Positions 63,266 to 64,000 of a stretch of DNA of 64,000 nucleotides are shown piece by piece. Location of the stretch: NCBI GenBank assembly GCA_049890275.1, contig JBMHBT010000014.1, positions 1-64,000 on the forward strand, read 5' to 3'. Source of the stretch: UBA7374 sp049890275. Lineage in GTDB: Bacteria; Verrucomicrobiota; Verrucomicrobiia; Opitutales; Coraliomargaritaceae. A program made the translations under genes and the position numbers. The first letter of the stretch is position 1, and each line of letters starts with the position of its first letter. The notes beneath the pieces were generated by a model. It saw only the letters and a list, made by a program, of their open reading frames with translations. It did no database searches and was not told the origin of the DNA.

Positions 63266-64000
63266 TTAGGTCTCTGGCTGGAACGTCTGATGACCGGCAG
63301 GCATGTCCAGGCCGTGTATCGATTCCAGCAGGTAGTTGAGTTCGCGGACGATTTCCGGCTGATCCTTAGCGACATTGGTTCTTTGACTGATATCAGTGGA
63401 CAGGTCGTAGAGTTGTGGCTCTTTTGAGTTTCCTGTTTCGATGCCTTTATCATCCATTAATGGAGGGCCGTCGTGCGGCGGAATAAATACCCAGTTATCT
63501 TTTCTGACGACCGTTTTGGAGCCGATGCCCTCGGTCACTAAACTGGAACGTCCAACTCGATCCTTGCCGCATAGTACTGCACTCATTTCCTGACTGTCTG
63601 CGAATTCATCTTTAGGCAGTTGAATGCCTGCGAGATGTGCAAAACTAAGAAGAAAGTCAGTATGACTGAAGAGTGCTGGATTTTCACCGATGGCTGAAAA
63701 TCCCGGTGCGCGCACGATCATTGGTACGCGTGTTCCGCCGTCAAACATACTGTACTTTCCTCCACGTAGGGGGCCGGCTGGCTTGTGCTCGCCGCATAGT
63801 TCTCCGGCTTGATCCAAGTATCCATCATCCAGAACGGGTCCATTATCACTGGAAAAAACTACGATTGTCTCTTCATCCAGTCCCAAATCCTTCAGTTGTT
63901 GAAGAATTTCACCGACACACCAGTCGAGTTCGGCGATTACATCACCTCTGGGTCCTTGGCCGGTAACTCCTTTAAAGCGTGGACCCGGAATACGCGGGAC
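63266..64000 (-). CDS. Type I sulfatase, C-terminal part (truncated by the window edge)
   Basis: The 5' end lies beyond position 64000, so only the C-terminal ~244 residues are seen; the signal peptide and formylglycine Cys are missing from the window. The visible part starts VPRIPGPRFKGVTGQGPRGDV. VVFSSDNGPVLDDGY is the second metal site, followed by RGGKYSMFDGGTRVPMIVRAPG and LYDLSTDISQRTNVAKDQPE. These are standard S1 sulfatase C-terminal segments. The fusion gene starts 59 bp downstream on the same strand, consistent with one operon. Substrate unknown. Confidence 0.88.
   Translation of the reverse strand, partial: VPRIPGPRFKGVTGQGPRGDVIAELDWCVGEILQQLKDLGLDEETIVVFSSDNGPVLDDGYLDQAGELCGEHKPAGPLRGGKYSMFDGGTRVPMIVRAPGFSAIGENPALFSHTDFLLSFAHLAGIQLPKDEFADSQEMSAVLCGKDRVGRSSLVTEGIGSKTVVRKDNWVFIPPHDGPPLMDDKGIETGNSKEPQLYDLSTDISQRTNVAKDQPEIVRELNYLLESIHGLDMPAGHQTFQPET

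Noticed and set aside
63266..64000. Reading the last sulfatase as a complete short protein starting at 63886
   Set aside because: The frame stays open to the window edge with sulfatase-like sequence, so the gene is truncated by the window and 63886 is internal.

Overview
The window is a dense, tightly packed block of about 41 genes that looks like one large catabolic island for a sulfated red-algal galactan (agar or porphyran type). No gap between genes exceeds about 170 bp. I saw no tRNA, rRNA, CRISPR array, insertion sequence or phage gene. The gene mix suggests a marine Verrucomicrobiota bacterium (Opitutales / Puniceicoccaceae-like) or another PVC-group member: ten type I sulfatases, Tat-exported Gfo/Idh/MocA oxidoreductases, DUF1080 and ThuA proteins, an SHD1-like domain, weak Shine-Dalgarno sites, and no SusC/SusD pair. 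The taxonomic call is inference from gene content.

Layout. 39-15956 (+) is a galactan-degradation operon: sulfatase, GH2 beta-galactosidase, GH50 beta-agarase, GPH-type sugar symporter, sulfatase, GH86, two GH16 enzymes (the first frameshifted), sulfatase. 16015-21346 (-) holds a DUF5060 putative glycosidase and two sulfatases. 21518-24877 is a small set of MFS transporter, ApbE flavin transferase and a membrane protein. 24934-27942 (-) is a multidomain FAD oxidoreductase. 28077-48661 (+) runs from a Tat-exported Gfo/Idh/MocA protein and a HEAT-repeat protein through a histidine kinase/response regulator pair and a second Tat Gfo/Idh/MocA protein to three sulfatases, an MFS transporter, a cytosolic Gfo/Idh/MocA protein, an ankyrin lipoprotein, ThuA, two DUF1080 proteins and a sugar isomerase/epimerase. 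48709-64000 (-) holds a second isomerase/epimerase, a Gfo/Idh/MocA protein, a non-canonical Nramp-fold transporter, a double-DUF1080 protein, another Tat Gfo/Idh/MocA protein, two GH86 genes flanking a sulfatase, a fusion of an enolase-superfamily cycloisomerase to a GH117 hydrolase, and a truncated sulfatase.

How the genes may work together. Secreted GH16 and GH86 enzymes would cut the polymer and the sulfatases would desulfate it. GH50, GH2 and GH117 would finish the oligosaccharides to D-galactose and 3,6-anhydro-L-galactose. The cycloisomerase half of the fusion matches the enzyme that converts 3,6-anhydro-L-galactonate to 2-keto-3-deoxygalactonate. The Gfo/Idh/MocA + DUF1080 + isomerase/epimerase + ThuA sets resemble the 3-keto (oxidise, then eliminate) route of glycoside cleavage and could open residues that hydrolases cannot. 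The two-component system in the middle is the only evident regulator.

The most unusual items are the cycloisomerase::GH117 fusion (61038-63206), a GH16 gene broken at its signal-peptide junction by a perfect 5-bp tandem duplication (11963-11972), the apparently two-compartment 3-keto module, and an Nramp-fold transporter lacking the metal-site motifs.
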